DNA of 64,000 nucleotides. Origin: Rotaria sp. Silwood1 (Eukaryota; Rotifera; Eurotatoria; Philodinida; Philodinidae). The notes beneath the pieces are model-generated. The model searched no databases, was not told where the DNA came from, and worked only from the letters and a program-made list of their open reading frames with translations. Location: contig CAJNOP010000135.1 in the NCBI GenBank assembly GCA_905250075.1, positions 108,597 to 172,596 on the forward strand. Reading direction: 5' to 3'. A program made the position numbers and the translations under genes. Positions 1 to 12,218 of the stretch are shown piece by piece. Positions within the stretch are counted from its first letter, which is position 1; each line of letters opens with the position of its first letter.

Positions 1-562
1 TAAACATGTCCAGACTAGACTCGTTTGAATAGTAATACTACATGCATCTCTTTGTTACTCCTTCATGACTCCTAGATCAACTTCTTCCACTTCAATCTTG
101 TATTAGCTCACCATTTGCTTTTTTAATGGATGTTTTTGTTTTTTTTCATTCATTTTCTCTCTATCTGTCGGGTTCGATTTGAATAATGAGTTCATTTCGT
201 GAAGCAATAAGGATATGTTAATGATACTAATTCACTTTACACCATTGATAGAGTTTCTTGATATGATCCAATGAAAAAAATTGCATGAAACATTGTTATT
301 CGCATAGTTTTTAATGTTAATGTTGAGTTCTGAGTTTTTTTCGTTCTTGTTTATGAAATATAAACAGCTTAACTTACATACTTCATGCAATAGTAATTCT
401 TACACTGCAGATTTTCTATCTTATGAGTGAGTGATTGAAAAGCAGCCAACAGTCTTCTCTTCTTCGCTGTCGAAAAGGCTTCTGCATTCTTATTGCTGTA
501 TGATGAGAAATACTTATGTAAACATTCGTCGAATAAAAATTTCTTACTGGAGAACATTTCAA

Positions 563-662
563 NNNNNNNNNNNNNNNNNNNNNNNNNNNNNNNNNNNNNN
601 NNNNNNNNNNNNNNNNNNNNNNNNNNNNNNNNNNNNNNNNNNNNNNNNNNNNNNNNNNNNNN
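563..662. other. assembly gap (100 N)
   Basis: Exactly 100 undetermined bases, a conventional length for a gap of unknown size. The reading frames across it are artefacts. Confidence 0.99.
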
Positions 663-3500
663 GATCACGTAGATTTCTAATCACCACTGTTATTTCATTA
701 TAAATTACAATATTATGATCTTATTATTCATTATTAGGCCTAAATGAGAAATAATCATAAAATCTAGTTGGTCGAATACGACGGAATCACCATCGGATGA
801 GTTTTTTTTTTGTATAAAAATCAGAAACATCTTTCTCACATGTTATCATTTCACCTTTTAATATTCTTCTTTTCTTCGAGACTTGCGAGAATTGATGCTT
901 GTTTTTTGGTAGTGTCCAAAGCACTTGCTGTTGATGGATGTCTTCTTATCTTTTAATCAGCATATTTCCAAATATTTTATGTAATGAAAAACAATGAGAA
1001 TAGCTAATTCTTAAAACTCCATATCAGCAATCAAGAAAATAGCAGAAGTCTTTGAGTATTTTGTTTTTGGCACCATGATTTATTAACTAAATTTGAATAT
1101 TTTTTTTTCATGAAAACGATCAGCGCATCGACCTCTACAGATCAAAAAGTCTTCTAAGAATCTTGTGTTTTTTGCGATTAACCACCAACGAAAGTATCTA
1201 TCAATAATACGATTCTCAAGCATTTCATCGTTTATCCATTCAAAGTCTTCAGACCACCTGTATCATTTGTTTGATTCAGTTTTAATGATATACTTAGTGC
1301 ATACTAAAAGTAATGGCGAAGTTAGTTTAATGCTGTACAGAAAGTTTGAGGAAACTTTTTTCCGTATGTATTGATAATAAAAATAATACTCTATTGTTTT
1401 GTGTTATTTCATCCTACGTCAATTATACATTTTTTTATGAAAAAATCAAAAAACAAAACAAGTTATATCGACGAGCACACTTAACTGTTGAATAATAAAA
1501 TGTAAATACCTCATAATAGAAAATTTGCTGTGAACAATCCACGGTTGTACGTAATCTTCTCTTTCCAACGGTTCGTAAAAGCTAATTTCAATGTTCCAAT
1601 CATTTTTATAAATGTCGTTCATTTAAGTAAACCGTCGTTTCAATCACCTATTCTTTGCATAATAGTATCATTTTTGTCTGACATTCATACTAGTAACCGA
1701 TTCTTTCTTTGTAACCTTTTTATGTTTATTCACATACAGCTTGACATTATTTTAGTAGCTTCGAATTAGATCGTTAGACTTCATTTTGCTTGTGCCTGTC
1801 TGACTCAAAACTCGATATTATCAATCTCTTATAGCATGATGCAATGCAGTGTTTTTACGGGAAGTTTTTCTTCCTTCTTCATCTTCTGTAATATGAGTAT
1901 TATATCAAATGAAAGCTTGTTCTTTCTCTTTTTCTTGCATATGACATCCTTGATAAAACACTCACTTATGCTTCCTATAATAACAAATAATATATTTACT
2001 TAAGGGATACCAAAAGCATACAGTGATGTAGGTTGCTCAATTCCGTACGAAAAACTTTCTTTCTGTATGTACTAATAGTAAAGACAATGCTCTATTTTGC
2101 TGGGATATTTAATTGTATTTCAACTAAACTTATAATGATGAAATGTCGACAAAGACCTATTTTATTGCGATATGTAGCGATAACAGTAACGAGAAAAAAG
2201 TGGGTGAATATTTCTTGAATAACTTTTAATAGAAACAAAATAGAGAACTGTGGTTTTCAACGCTTGAGATATTTTCTGAAAATGTCAATGTAATAATATC
2301 AACCTTTTTCGGAACTAGAGTACTCGAAATGCTGAATAATTCTAGAGCAATAATGACTTGTGGCACCTGAAAGAACACTGTCCACTGAAATCGAGAAAGT
2401 AGTATTCATAAAAATTCGGATTTTTATTTCAATGTCTATATCATAAAATTTGTATTGGCATTGGTTTTTCTGATAGGTAAATATTATCTTGTGTATGTTC
2501 TAAAAGTCTCTTATAACTCATTGCACATCATGGATACTATGGACTGGAAAACGATATGATATAAAATCCGTAAGTATACGTATGCAAACAATTTGAATAA
2601 TCAATTACACATGGATAAAAATTTTTCGAGACATTTGAGCATGATTGACGGTAGTTATATGGTTGAAGACTCTTTTAAGAATACTGAAGTGAAGGATTGG
2701 AACAGAATTGAACATTCGTTCGAAAGCGTTGATTTCTGTTAATGCTTATTTGATCGTATTGTATATAAATATAATTGACGATAAGAAATGGTCTCAATCG
2801 GTCTATTGTTGATTGATAAATGTACTAATTGATACAGCAAGTATTCTAGTTCAATGCACCAAATGAAAGAAAGAAATGTATCTGTTCAATTTTTGAGCTT
2901 GTTCTCCTTAGATGCTAGCTAGAAATACATTTTGATTGGATATTTTATTAGTGTTAACAAGTGTATAAATTAATCGACGATCCAAAATTAGGAATTCAGG
3001 AGAACTTACAACATTCAAGGTATGCATGTAATTTTCGCATGTATAAATGACCTAATCAACCGAACAACAAGGTTATAATCCATTGATTGCTGGGTATTTT
3101 ATGTGCGGATAAACGATCATAGGAGAATTGTAACGGATTCGTAAAGATGTAATACAGGGCTTAGAGGATTTCTTCTGCTAGAACAATGCATGTAATGCAT
3201 GGTATCATTGATTATACATTGCGTAGGTTTGATACCATCTACTGTTGAATAAGGACAGGCAGGCAGTGGAATAACTGGAAAGTTGTAAACTTCGGTTATG
3301 TGCGCCCTCTAAAATAATCTTTTTTGGTTCCTTTAAGGCGACCAATGGAGTGATAACCACAACAATGAAAATGTGTCGTGTCATGATAGGTTTGCTGTGA
3401 TACAACAGTAAATATTTGACGTCTCATAGGTAAATAGTAAGATATTTTTTGTGGCAAGAGAGTAGATATATAAAAAGAACGAGAAAAATGGTGAAGAGAA
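663..3500. other. AT-rich intergenic region, no gene seen
   Basis: Only short open frames with low-complexity composition occur, and none resembles a protein family I know. A weak direct similarity exists between about 1334-1440 and 2048-2150 (both contain a CGTATGTA/TGTATGTA core followed by TAATA-rich sequence and CTCTATT), perhaps an old duplicated repeat. The last 150 bp may hold the promoter and 5' leader of the GST gene. Confidence 0.6.
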
Positions 3501-3539
3501 CTACTATTTTTTTTTATTGTTCTAGTGCATATTGATATA

Positions 3540-4371
3540 ATGTCGACGAGCACAAGTCAAGAGAAGATCAAAGTCCGTCTTTACTATTGGAACGCTCGCG
3601 GTCGCATTCAAGCGGTTCGCTACATGCTCGAAGATGTCGCAGCTAAATATCCCAATGTCGAATATCAGGAAGACTTTGAACTTCTCGAAAAAGCCACCGA
3701 AGAGTGGCCTGCTCGCAAGGCAGATAGAAACATTTCTGGGCCATTTGGTAACCTACCCGTACTTTATTGGAATGATACACACATTATTGCACAAACTCTA
3801 CCCATCGGTTTGTTAACGTAGTATATTTATACAGACATTTGACATGAACACTTGTTTTTCGTTTCTAGGACAATTCATAGCACGTAAATTCGACTTGTAC
3901 GGTAAACCGAAACGAGCCCATGAAGATCCTACTGTTTTCCAAGCTCTTATTGATGGTGTTGTCTCCTGCGCCTACACCGATGTTATATTTAATTTATTCA
4001 TGGTTCTCTGGAATCAAGTGGATTTTGACGATCCAAACCATCCATATGCTCGACTAGTGAAAAAAATTGCTGGTGATCTTAAGATGTTGAATGATCTTCT
4101 CACGAAGAGTTCAACATCGTTTTTCTACGATCAAGACGAACCAACCATTGCCGATTATTTCGTATTTTATGCGTTTACACTTGCAAAAGATTTTCATTCT
4201 GCTTTATTGCCGGTTGACGAGGACTCACAGGCATTGAACAAACTCGAACAAGTAATGAGAAATCGTCCAGCACTAGCCAAGTATTTTAACGAGAGTCGTC
4301 TATTCAACCGGTTCAGTGGCTCACCAACAGAACAGCAATATCGAGCGAAAATTGCCGCGAAGAAAAACTAA
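3540..4371 (+). CDS. glutathione S-transferase, sigma-like (two exons)
   Basis: Cytosolic enzyme expected to conjugate glutathione to electrophiles, or to isomerise prostaglandin- or lipid-type substrates, as sigma/mu-like GSTs do. Exons are 3540-3807 and 3869-4371; the 61-bp intron has GT..AG ends, and joining restores the frame across the PIGQF junction, giving 256 residues. The N-terminal thioredoxin-like domain (about 10-100) has the LYYWNARGR segment carrying the catalytic-type Tyr (15/16), and the GPFGNLPVL strand with the cis-Pro before the glutathione site. The all-helical C-terminal domain follows. At 256 residues it is longer than the usual 200-210, through a short N-terminal lead and longer C-terminal helices. 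The open frame extends upstream to a GTG at 3525, but the first ATG is 3540. A TCTAG at 3521-3525 could be the acceptor of a 5'-UTR intron. Substrate is not predictable. Confidence 0.9.
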
Positions 4372-5405
4372 TCGATATCTATGTAGTTGATGAACACAAG
4401 CTTCTAAATAGAAACAGAATATGGATACTACACAACTTTGAATGCATTTTGTTGAGTATCAATTAATATATATTTGATGAGTGTATAGTGTGAGGCTTGT
4501 ATTCGCTCATATCCACAGCCGATTGTTGGCCTCATGAGTATTTTTCTATCCTAAGTTATTCTATGATACGAATTGAGAAGCATTTTATATTGTATTAAAT
4601 AATGATCTCAAATAGGAAAACATCAAACTTATCAACTTTTGTAAAGAAACTATAACTTAATTGAAAAAACTCAGGCATAACAAGACATAGATGTTGTTTT
4701 ATTTAAATTGCTGTGGTTTAATGGATGGAAAAATTTGAAAGAGTGTAAAGTTATATGAGTATCGTATGGTATGTATACATGCAGCTGCGATAATAAACAT
4801 TTTCTCAAAAGCACGAGTTGTTTAATCCTGTGGTCATCGTTTTCTGTTGAATATGAGTGTGCAGTTTGTGCATGCCATGAAGTTAATTATACTGGAAATA
4901 AATCTCTTTTTATCTTGAACCTAGAGCAATTATTCGCTTGGATGAATTAGTAGGAAAAGAAGAAAACAATTTCAACAACTACAGGATGATTTCAAACATA
5001 ACTGAAAACGTTCTCTACAAAAATTCTGTCTATAATGATCATTTTTTGCCACGAAGAAAAGTGCTGAGATCGTCGTCAATATATTTATTCTTTGGTCAGA
5101 TTGTTACTTATACTGAAGAGGTTTCAACATAACATTTTTATTTATTCAATTATGATTAGAGCATCTGTCAATATGTCGAAATTGAAAAGTCTTATTCACT
5201 AAAATTCAATTTTTTTGTGCTGCATCTTCATCGATTACAATAATATTAACACAAAGCAATTCACTTTGTAGTATGATAGTATGAAAACATACGTTTTATC
5301 ACTAATATTTCATATTGGGAATTTAGATTTAGTTGAACATATTCATCTTCTAGCAAAATACAACATCAAATAAGTTTTCAATTATTTTTCTTGCGTTTCC
5401 TTCAT
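4372..5405. other. intergenic region between convergent genes
   Basis: This separates the 3' ends of the GST (plus) and GPCR (minus) genes. It is AT-rich with no supported ORF. An AATAAA at about 4792-4797 (TAATAAACA) is a distant candidate polyadenylation signal for the GST gene. Confidence 0.5.
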
Positions 5406-6332
5406 TTATGTTATTGTTGCTACTACCGTATTTCTTCGCCCATTTACTCTTTTCATAAGAGACATTCGAAGTGGATCAGTAAATTTCAATAAAGCAATCA
5501 TTACGAATGCCAATGATACATCGACAAATATAAAAGCAATACGAAAATGATATTTTGGTGGATTTGTGAAAAATGACATGAAAATAATTATTGTATATGG
5601 AACACCAAGTGTTAATAATATTGTCACAAGTATAACTGTACGTTGAACCATTCTTAATTCTCTTTTTGCACGAGCTAATATATTAGCAGGTGTTACACGT
5701 TTACTCATTTCTTTTACATATCGAACTAATTTTAAATAAATAAACATAATTAACGACACTGGAATAACATAGATACAATGTGTTGCATAAATTATAGAGA
5801 AAGAAAGTCGAAGAGGTAATTGACATATTTGATTGTCAACATTGTAAATAAATTCATTAGTGAACATAAATGCAGCAGGAAACACATAACTAAATATCCA
5901 TGTTGAACAAATTAGTAAGGCTTGAAACTTTGCTGATTGCCAGAATAAACGAAGTGGATAAACAACGGTAATATATCGATAGATAGATTGTAATAAAAAT
6001 GAATAATCGAACACAGCACATGAAGCATAACAAAAATAACCTCGCAAAATACAAAGTGAATCTTCATACGAAATTTGTTTAATATCATTTTCAAGTGTAA
6101 ATATACACATACTCAACAAACTACATCCTGCTACAATTGCACTTAAACATGTATTGGCAGTTATCATCATTGATACTGTATGACATGTTTTATCAAGAAT
6201 AATAATACACAGAAAAAGAATACCAAGTATAATAGTCAAGCTAATACATACAAACATCAAAATATCGAAAGGAAAAAACCATGATTCAATGGTTATTGTA
6301 GTAGAATTTTTGACAACTATCGATGGTTCCAT
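5406..6332 (-). CDS. rhodopsin-like GPCR, 7TM, bdelloid-type orphan receptor
   Basis: Single-exon plasma-membrane receptor of 308 residues. Seven hydrophobic segments are visible, starting at about residues 22, 55, 97, 135, 178, 232 and 265. The DRY-position motif at the end of TM3 reads YRY (118-120), keeping the essential Arg. C94 and C170 are the expected extracellular disulfide pair. TM6 ends in GVPY, and TM7 carries FTDPLR in place of NPxxY. The N-terminus has a glycosylation sequon (NST, 9-11). The start ATG at 6332 is the first in frame and gives a normal short N-terminus. Such intronless short GPCRs are amplified in bdelloids, and a decayed copy lies about 1.6 kb downstream (7915-9865). 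The ligand is unknown; a peptide-type receptor is a guess. Confidence 0.85.
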   Translation of the reverse strand: MEPSIVVKNSTTITIESWFFPFDILMFVCISLTIILGILFLCIIILDKTCHTVSMMITANTCLSAIVAGCSLLSMCIFTLENDIKQISYEDSLCILRGYFCYASCAVFDYSFLLQSIYRYITVVYPLRLFWQSAKFQALLICSTWIFSYVFPAAFMFTNEFIYNVDNQICQLPLRLSFSIIYATHCIYVIPVSLIMFIYLKLVRYVKEMSKRVTPANILARAKRELRMVQRTVILVTILLTLGVPYTIIIFMSFFTNPPKYHFRIAFIFVDVSLAFVMIALLKFTDPLRMSLMKRVNGRRNTVVATIT

Positions 6333-7914
6333 AGAAAGAGTTGGATGGGTTTTTTCAAAAGAAAAATGAATGAATGAAAAAAGTAAAAGCTTTCAAGTGA
6401 ATATATATGAATGTTTTATCTATTGAATAAGTCATGCACACTACAATAATAAGTGAAAGGAATCTTCAGAGCATTGATATGAAACTTTTCTAATTTTTTT
6501 TCTGAAAAGCAAGAACGTCAGAGAAAATCTAATAGACTTAGTCTTTTTCAGAAACATGCTGAGTGATGAAATATTCAGTTGTTTTACTCGATAATCTGAA
6601 CATGTTATGTAACTCAACTTAAGTTAAAAGCCAAAGTGTTCAATAATATCGAATAGAACTATAAGACATTGAAATACTTCTCAATCATATATTAGAAATA
6701 ACGCTAACTGAGAATAACTAATGAAAAAATGATTTCGAAATGATCCATGACATATTTTTTCTACGGCATATTAAAACTTTCTTCCAAGAAAAAGATGCTT
6801 GCTTCATTCATTGTTAATGAATGGAATAGGTTTTGAAAAAAGCAACTATGGGTGTTAAACTGACAATTACGATTAAATATAAAGAATGAGAAAGAATAGA
6901 TAATTTATTCTAAAAGAGAAGAATGTAATTAAAACTTCTTTCAAGATATTTTGAATCTAGAAATACGCAACATTAAGAAGTTTGTGCCACGTCGAGTTAT
7001 GAACTATTTGAATAATGATGTCTTCAACTAATCGAGACAAATGACTTATACATCTTTTTTTATTAACCTAGATTATTATTAGAAAAAGTAAAATCATTGA
7101 AGAAAAACGGAGTGACTGTCTAATTCGAGTTCGAATATAAATGGAAATTTTAAAAAAAACATCGGGCCCCCTCTTGAGAAAAAAATTCTTTCAAAATTAT
7201 AAATTATAAATGAAGGAGGACAATCCTGTAAGTGTGGCATAATGACAGAAAAAAAATATTTGAATTATAACAGAGTTAGGGCTATCCTATAACTCTTGCG
7301 ATTACTGTATACGCAGAATGCACATGGGTCGGGACGCTGAAATGAAAGGTCAGTTAGGTAGCAAAAAGTTCTTTTCCAGAATCAGTATTGAGATGAACAA
7401 TTTTCAGTTATAAAAGAAATGAAAAGCCGATGAGATGGCAATCATTACAACAACATTATTTACTGCATCAAAAAAATAACGGAAAGAGTGAATTTCTGCT
7501 TTTCTACTGTCTTTATAGAGGAGCCCTATCTTGTTTATAAACTATAATTCAAATTATAATCCGAATAAGATGTTTTTCTGTCTTTCTGCAGTAGTTATAT
7601 GAGAGTTCTATTTCATTTATAATTCAAGTATTTTTTTTCTGCTAGATTCAAGTGCTGGCGCGACGTTTTCTAATTTATTTTCGAATTGATATTATGTTGT
7701 TGGAGGCTCATTTATATTATAATTCGAATCAGGCAACTCATGGGAAAATAGCAAAAAAAAACACTCATTAATATATAGCTGTTGTCAAGAAGAGAAATCC
7801 AAGTTGCAAAATAACATAATTATAAATGATTAGGTTTTTCAAATGTCAAACTTATCATTCGAATGTTTGTATAATTTTTATAATCGATAAATTCTTCATA
7901 AGGAACGTTTTAAG
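6333..7914. other. intergenic region with degenerate inverted repeat
   Basis: No gene is visible. Between about 7240 and 7640, stretches containing TTGAATTATAA and its complement TTATAATTCAA recur in both orientations around AAGAGTTATA/AGAGTT and poly-T tracts, suggesting a decayed foldback element. Confidence 0.35.
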
Positions 7915-9865
7915 AGGATCTATACATTGAAATAGAGCAAATATTATAAATAGAAATATATGCAATACGAAAATGATATTTTAGTGGATTAGTGGAAAAT
8001 AATATTAACCCTTTGACGCGCAGTTTTTTTTGCAAAAATCCAAGTTTCTATAAGAAATGTTTAAACAAGGTTATTATTTATTTTTTTGTAACAATCGATA
8101 TAAAGTGATACAGAGAAGAAATTTTCTCATCTTGAAAAATTCCGAAATGAAATTAAGCTAATAGAGCACAATCCTATAGAGAAATATCAATACATGAGGA
8201 ATATATCAACAGTAAAGTCAGACATTGAAAAATATACATGAATATAGAAAAAGAAAAAAACTGACGTATACTATCCATATATACAATAACGAAAGAGAAT
8301 GCGTGACGAGTATCGCGATGATAGATTCGTATTGTGATTTCATGGTCCTAGTTGATAAGCTAACAGATAAAATGCTTTTCCAAATAATCAAAGAATATTC
8401 TAGTAACATCTTTGTTCAATACATGTAATCAGACGTACTTATACGTCACTGGTGTCTAAAAATTAAAAATAAACATTGCATAAGAAAAACGATGGGTAAA
8501 TAATCTCATTAGAAGTATAAGGGACTGTTTCAGAAAAGATCTGATCAGTTACGGAAAGAAACGAATGGAATATGGTCAATTGATCATTGATCAGCACTGC
8601 CTAGTAGTCACTTTAAAAAATCAACTATTTACATCAAAGAGTTTCATTTTTTACCAGAATATTCTTTAATGTCCTTTCAAAAACCTTTATTTCGATAAAG
8701 GTACTCCTAGATCATATCCAAAACTTAAGTTCCTTACAGGACTGAAAGACGAAACTGGCAGAATCTATTTGCTTCCGAATCTTCATAAGGCCTTGTAAAA
8801 CACACAATTTCAAGCGTCAGATCAAAGAATATGCAGAAAAATTGGCGAGGAAAAGTAATTCGCATACCAGAATCAAAATGGATGTCATGTCTTGACTCCT
8901 CATATTATCATATAAAAATTCAAAATATGAAAAGATTTTTTTTCTGAAAGATAATAGTTGTGAGCTCTGAAGATGTTGTGCCCATCAATAGTTTCGATAG
9001 CTCTACTATCTATTCCTCTTTGTATTAATCGAGAAACATGAAAAAGAATTTAATGCAAGAAAAAACAATTTGCTAATACGATATCGTCAACAAATGGTAC
9101 CAACTCATCAAATCATTGAAGGGAATAAGATATACCAAATGTTTATTTCATAGCCAAGAGAACTTTTTTTTAAAGAAAGAGTAAAAATGATGCTGTATTT
9201 GAACGAAACCAAAGAACCAGTATGGTTTTAAGGTTCTTTGCGAGAGAAAACCTACTATTATCGATAAATTTGGCCAAGAGATTTCTGAACAGCTTCGTGA
9301 CTGTACATCAAACCATTTCTAATTCTCTTTTTGCACGAGATAGTGTATTAACCGATGTTATATGTTTATCCATTTCTTTCATATATCGAACTAATTTAAT
9401 ATAAATGAACATTGTTAATGAGACGAGAGAATTATATAGGCAAAATTGGCTATAGAAAATCTTCAAAATGATAAATAAATACGTAATTGATTATCAATAA
9501 GTTGACCAATGAAAAGCGATGCCATGGAATATTTAAAAGCAAATATCCATGTTAAACAAATGAGAAATAATTGAAATCTCCCTGATTGAAAAAACAAACG
9601 ATTTAAGTAAACAAGAATAGTTCTATATTGAACATAGAACATAACCTGTACATTCTCGAAAACTACAAAATGGATCTTTATATTCAATTATTTCATATCA
9701 TTTTCAAGTGTAAACATGAATTAGCAATACACATCATTAGAATTGTTCGACATGTTTTATCAAATATAATTAGAAGTAAAAATATCAAAGCAAATATAAT
9801 AGAGAAAATAAGAGATCTAATATTCAGAATAACAACTGAAATAAAACATGATTCAATGTCGGCTA
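7915..9865 (-). pseudogene. decayed GPCR paralogue, split by insertion
   Basis: Nucleotide similarity to the intact GPCR at 5406-6332 is obvious in two blocks. Block 1 (7915-8004) matches the TM7 coding part and shares CAATACGAAAATGATATTTT. Block 2 (9296-9865) matches TM6 through the N-terminus and shares AATTCTCTTTTTGCACGAG and ATATCATTTTCAAGTGTAAA. Between them lie about 1.29 kb of unrelated sequence (8009-9295), replacing about 55 bp of gene. The frame is broken by stops and indels throughout, so this is a pseudogene of the same receptor family. The two copies lie in the same orientation, consistent with tandem duplication. Confidence 0.85.
8005..9295. mobile_element. insertion in GPCR pseudogene, piggyBac-like left end
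   Basis: The insertion starts at a TTAA (8005-8008) followed by CCCTTTGACGCGCAG, which looks like the TTAA target plus a CCCTTTG-type terminal repeat of piggyBac-like elements. No matching inverted end or second TTAA is found at the right boundary (about 9295), so the element is truncated or was rearranged. No transposase is recognised inside; short ORFs at 8225-8428 and 9222-9404 are not convincing. Confidence 0.45.
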
Positions 9866-11496
9866 TTCAAGAATCATTGATAAATGCTTTTGCTATTTCA
9901 TTCTTTTTGAGAAAAGATAAAGAGAGAAATATGTGTTTTGGTAACTGTAGATGCTTTTTTTTCCATTGAATTAATCATGCATAAGATTTTTAGTAGGTAA
10001 CAACTAATGCGTGATCATTTTTATAATCATTTCCGTTTCCTATTTAAAAAATTTCTCAGGTTTCTCTGAAAATAATATATCAGAAAGCATAAGTAATTGT
10101 TCTTGTCAAAGTTGATGCTTGACTAATTGTATTTTATGATCATTTATCCGAGTTATTAACAAAAAGAATGAAAGTAATATTTCATTTATTAATCATTGGA
10201 ATGAAAAGAAGATTTTATTTCAGAGAAAAAAAAATACAACAAGATTTATATGGTGTTATTTGTTTATTGAAACGACCCATATCAATCTCTTTGATTAAAT
10301 TGAAGTTCAAACTCACACCCACAACCCAAATTGGATTGTTAAATGTTCTTTCACCATTCTTATGTCTCTTTAGTTCAGACATGACATTATAGTGTTATTA
10401 ACTAAAAACATACACGTGAATATGAACTTTTTTTTTCTCGCCTATATATCGTACCATAAAAGAAGAGCGATAAAAATGATTTGCAGCTAGTGAACATGTA
10501 AGTGGTTGCTATTTTGTAAAATTCTGATATAGAAACAATAAAAAATGCCTTTGACAAAATTTTTTACAGTTTTTATCGATACAGTGCTCTCTTAGGATTA
10601 ATGCAAATTGAATGCAATTTCTCTTGATTGATAGCTTAGATACTACTCTTCAACAAAATATATTCAATAGCTCTTCACTATTAAATATAGCAAAGGTAGA
10701 AAAAAAAATTTTAAAAAGGGATCGAAACTTACGAAATATCTTTTAGTTTATTGCTGCTGGAATACTGAATGGTTAGCACTATGAGGAAGTCGTCGTTAGA
10801 GACACTGTACAAAGATAGTCCGTAATGATAAAGTTTATTCCGAAATTTTCACATCTTCTGTTTGCTCTTATTCTGAAAAAAAAAGACATTGAAATCTATC
10901 GGTATATATGAGAAATGTCAAAAACACATGGGTTTATCATAGTCGCACCTTGGAATAGAAATAACGAAAAGATCTGTAGTTTTCACAATAAACTATTCTT
11001 ATTTAATTTTGTCTCTGTGCAAAGTTTTGAGTTGAAATTCGAAATTTAGTTTTCCTGATGTCTCTGGAGGGAACCATTGTATTGTACTAAAAACTAACGT
11101 TAAAACGCAGTATCTTAGTGGCAATCAACTAATACACCGAATCCTTTTAAAAATATTTATTGATCATTAGAACCTACATGATACGCATTATCGAGAGTCA
11201 AATGCGACTTTTCTATTGAGAACCTTATCTGAAAGAAACTTCATTATCTAAGTTTCGGAATGAGAAATTATTTTTCAGATTTTAATAATAATAATTTACT
11301 ATGTTCATAGACCACAGATTTAGAAATACAACTTGTCTTTGTTAAATGAGATAAGTATATTTTAACAGCGATACAAAGTAATTGAGAATATCATGATTTT
11401 CTGTTTATTCATTAAGGAATAAACCTATTGTTTTAATCAATATCTATATCAATTTAATCATTATATATTTTATTCCATATACAATTTAATAATTAT
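9866..11496. other. AT-rich intergenic region, nothing recognised
   Basis: Short open frames (for example 10168-10392) have no family resemblance. Around 10313-10330 there is a short C-rich CACACCCACA tract resembling half of the telomere-like hairpins found elsewhere in the window. Confidence 0.4.
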
Positions 11497-11715
11497 AATG
11501 GTGGTAAAGGTAACATAGTATTTTCTGCTTATGATCATGTTCCGAATTCTCTTAGTGTTGCATTTATCGATGGCTATGTTATATGGTCTGATATCATTAA
11601 CCATACATTAATTCGTGCTGATGCATGAACTGCTTAGACTATACATATACTTCTATCGAATACTATCAATAATGTAATTGCTCTTATTATTATTCATCCA
11701 CATTATAAGTATAAT
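11497..11715 (+). pseudogene. possible YWTD/LDLR class B-like relic
   Basis: An open stretch from 11497 to a TGA at 11626-11628 reads SVAFIDGYVIWSDIINHTL and then IRADA, resembling the beta-propeller repeat of LDL-receptor-like proteins (hydrophobic strand, (Y/W)-x-D, N-x-I-x-x-A). After the stop, further residues in the same frame (LLSNTINNVIAL, then HPHYK) keep the pattern. No start, splice sites or further repeats were found. It is a short fragment and assignment is tentative. Confidence 0.3.
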
Positions 11716-11911
11716 GTAAAAACCAAGTATTCAATCGTCTTTGATTTATTTTTTTCTTCTAGTTTAAGTTCCGAATCCATGTGTAACATTTTTCATTTAT
11801 TGGTCATCGAAATAATTAATCATGTGCATCGAATGGTCATAGCAATTAACATTGTTGTAATCCACTAAGTGAACGATGTATTCTATGATCAGCTAAATGT
11901 AATGGAACTAA

Positions 11912-11989
11912 GTAGAGTGTAGGTGTTAGCGTACTGTTCGTCTGTTTACACACATCGACACTCACTCGTACCTATACTCCACACTCTAA
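11912..11989. repeat. telomere-like hairpin (degenerate)
   Basis: G-rich left arm (GTAGAGTGTAGGTGTTAGCG) and C-rich right arm (CTATACTCCACACTC) face each other about a short spacer. It belongs to the GTGGGTGT...ACACCCAC family found at many loci in this window. Confidence 0.5.
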
Positions 11990-12218
11990 ACTAAATAAAA
12001 GTGAAGTCGATTTCGAAATCTACCTTTCCTAACAAGCAACGCGTCGTTCGATTTATTATAATTGCACAATATGCATATTAATGCAAGTGACATATAGCGC
12101 AAATCAAAAAGACAGGAACAAGCCGCGATCGGGAGCCAAACACAACTCATGCTGTGAGCCTGAAGCATTGCAACGACACTTGGAAGGAGCATACTTTGAA
12201 TCAATAGAGCATTTCTTA

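Noticed and set aside
3205-3553. Minus-strand ORFs upstream of and overlapping the GST start
   Set aside because: Low-complexity composition, overlap with the likely GST 5' region, no motif.
9222-9404. ORF at the right edge of the insertion in the GPCR pseudogene
   Set aside because: Its second half is the antisense of the GPCR pseudogene block and its first half has no family resemblance.
11986-12204. Minus-strand ORF with several Cys (LDLR-A or membrane-like)
   Set aside because: No consistent Cys spacing, no splice sites, and it runs into the inverted repeat.
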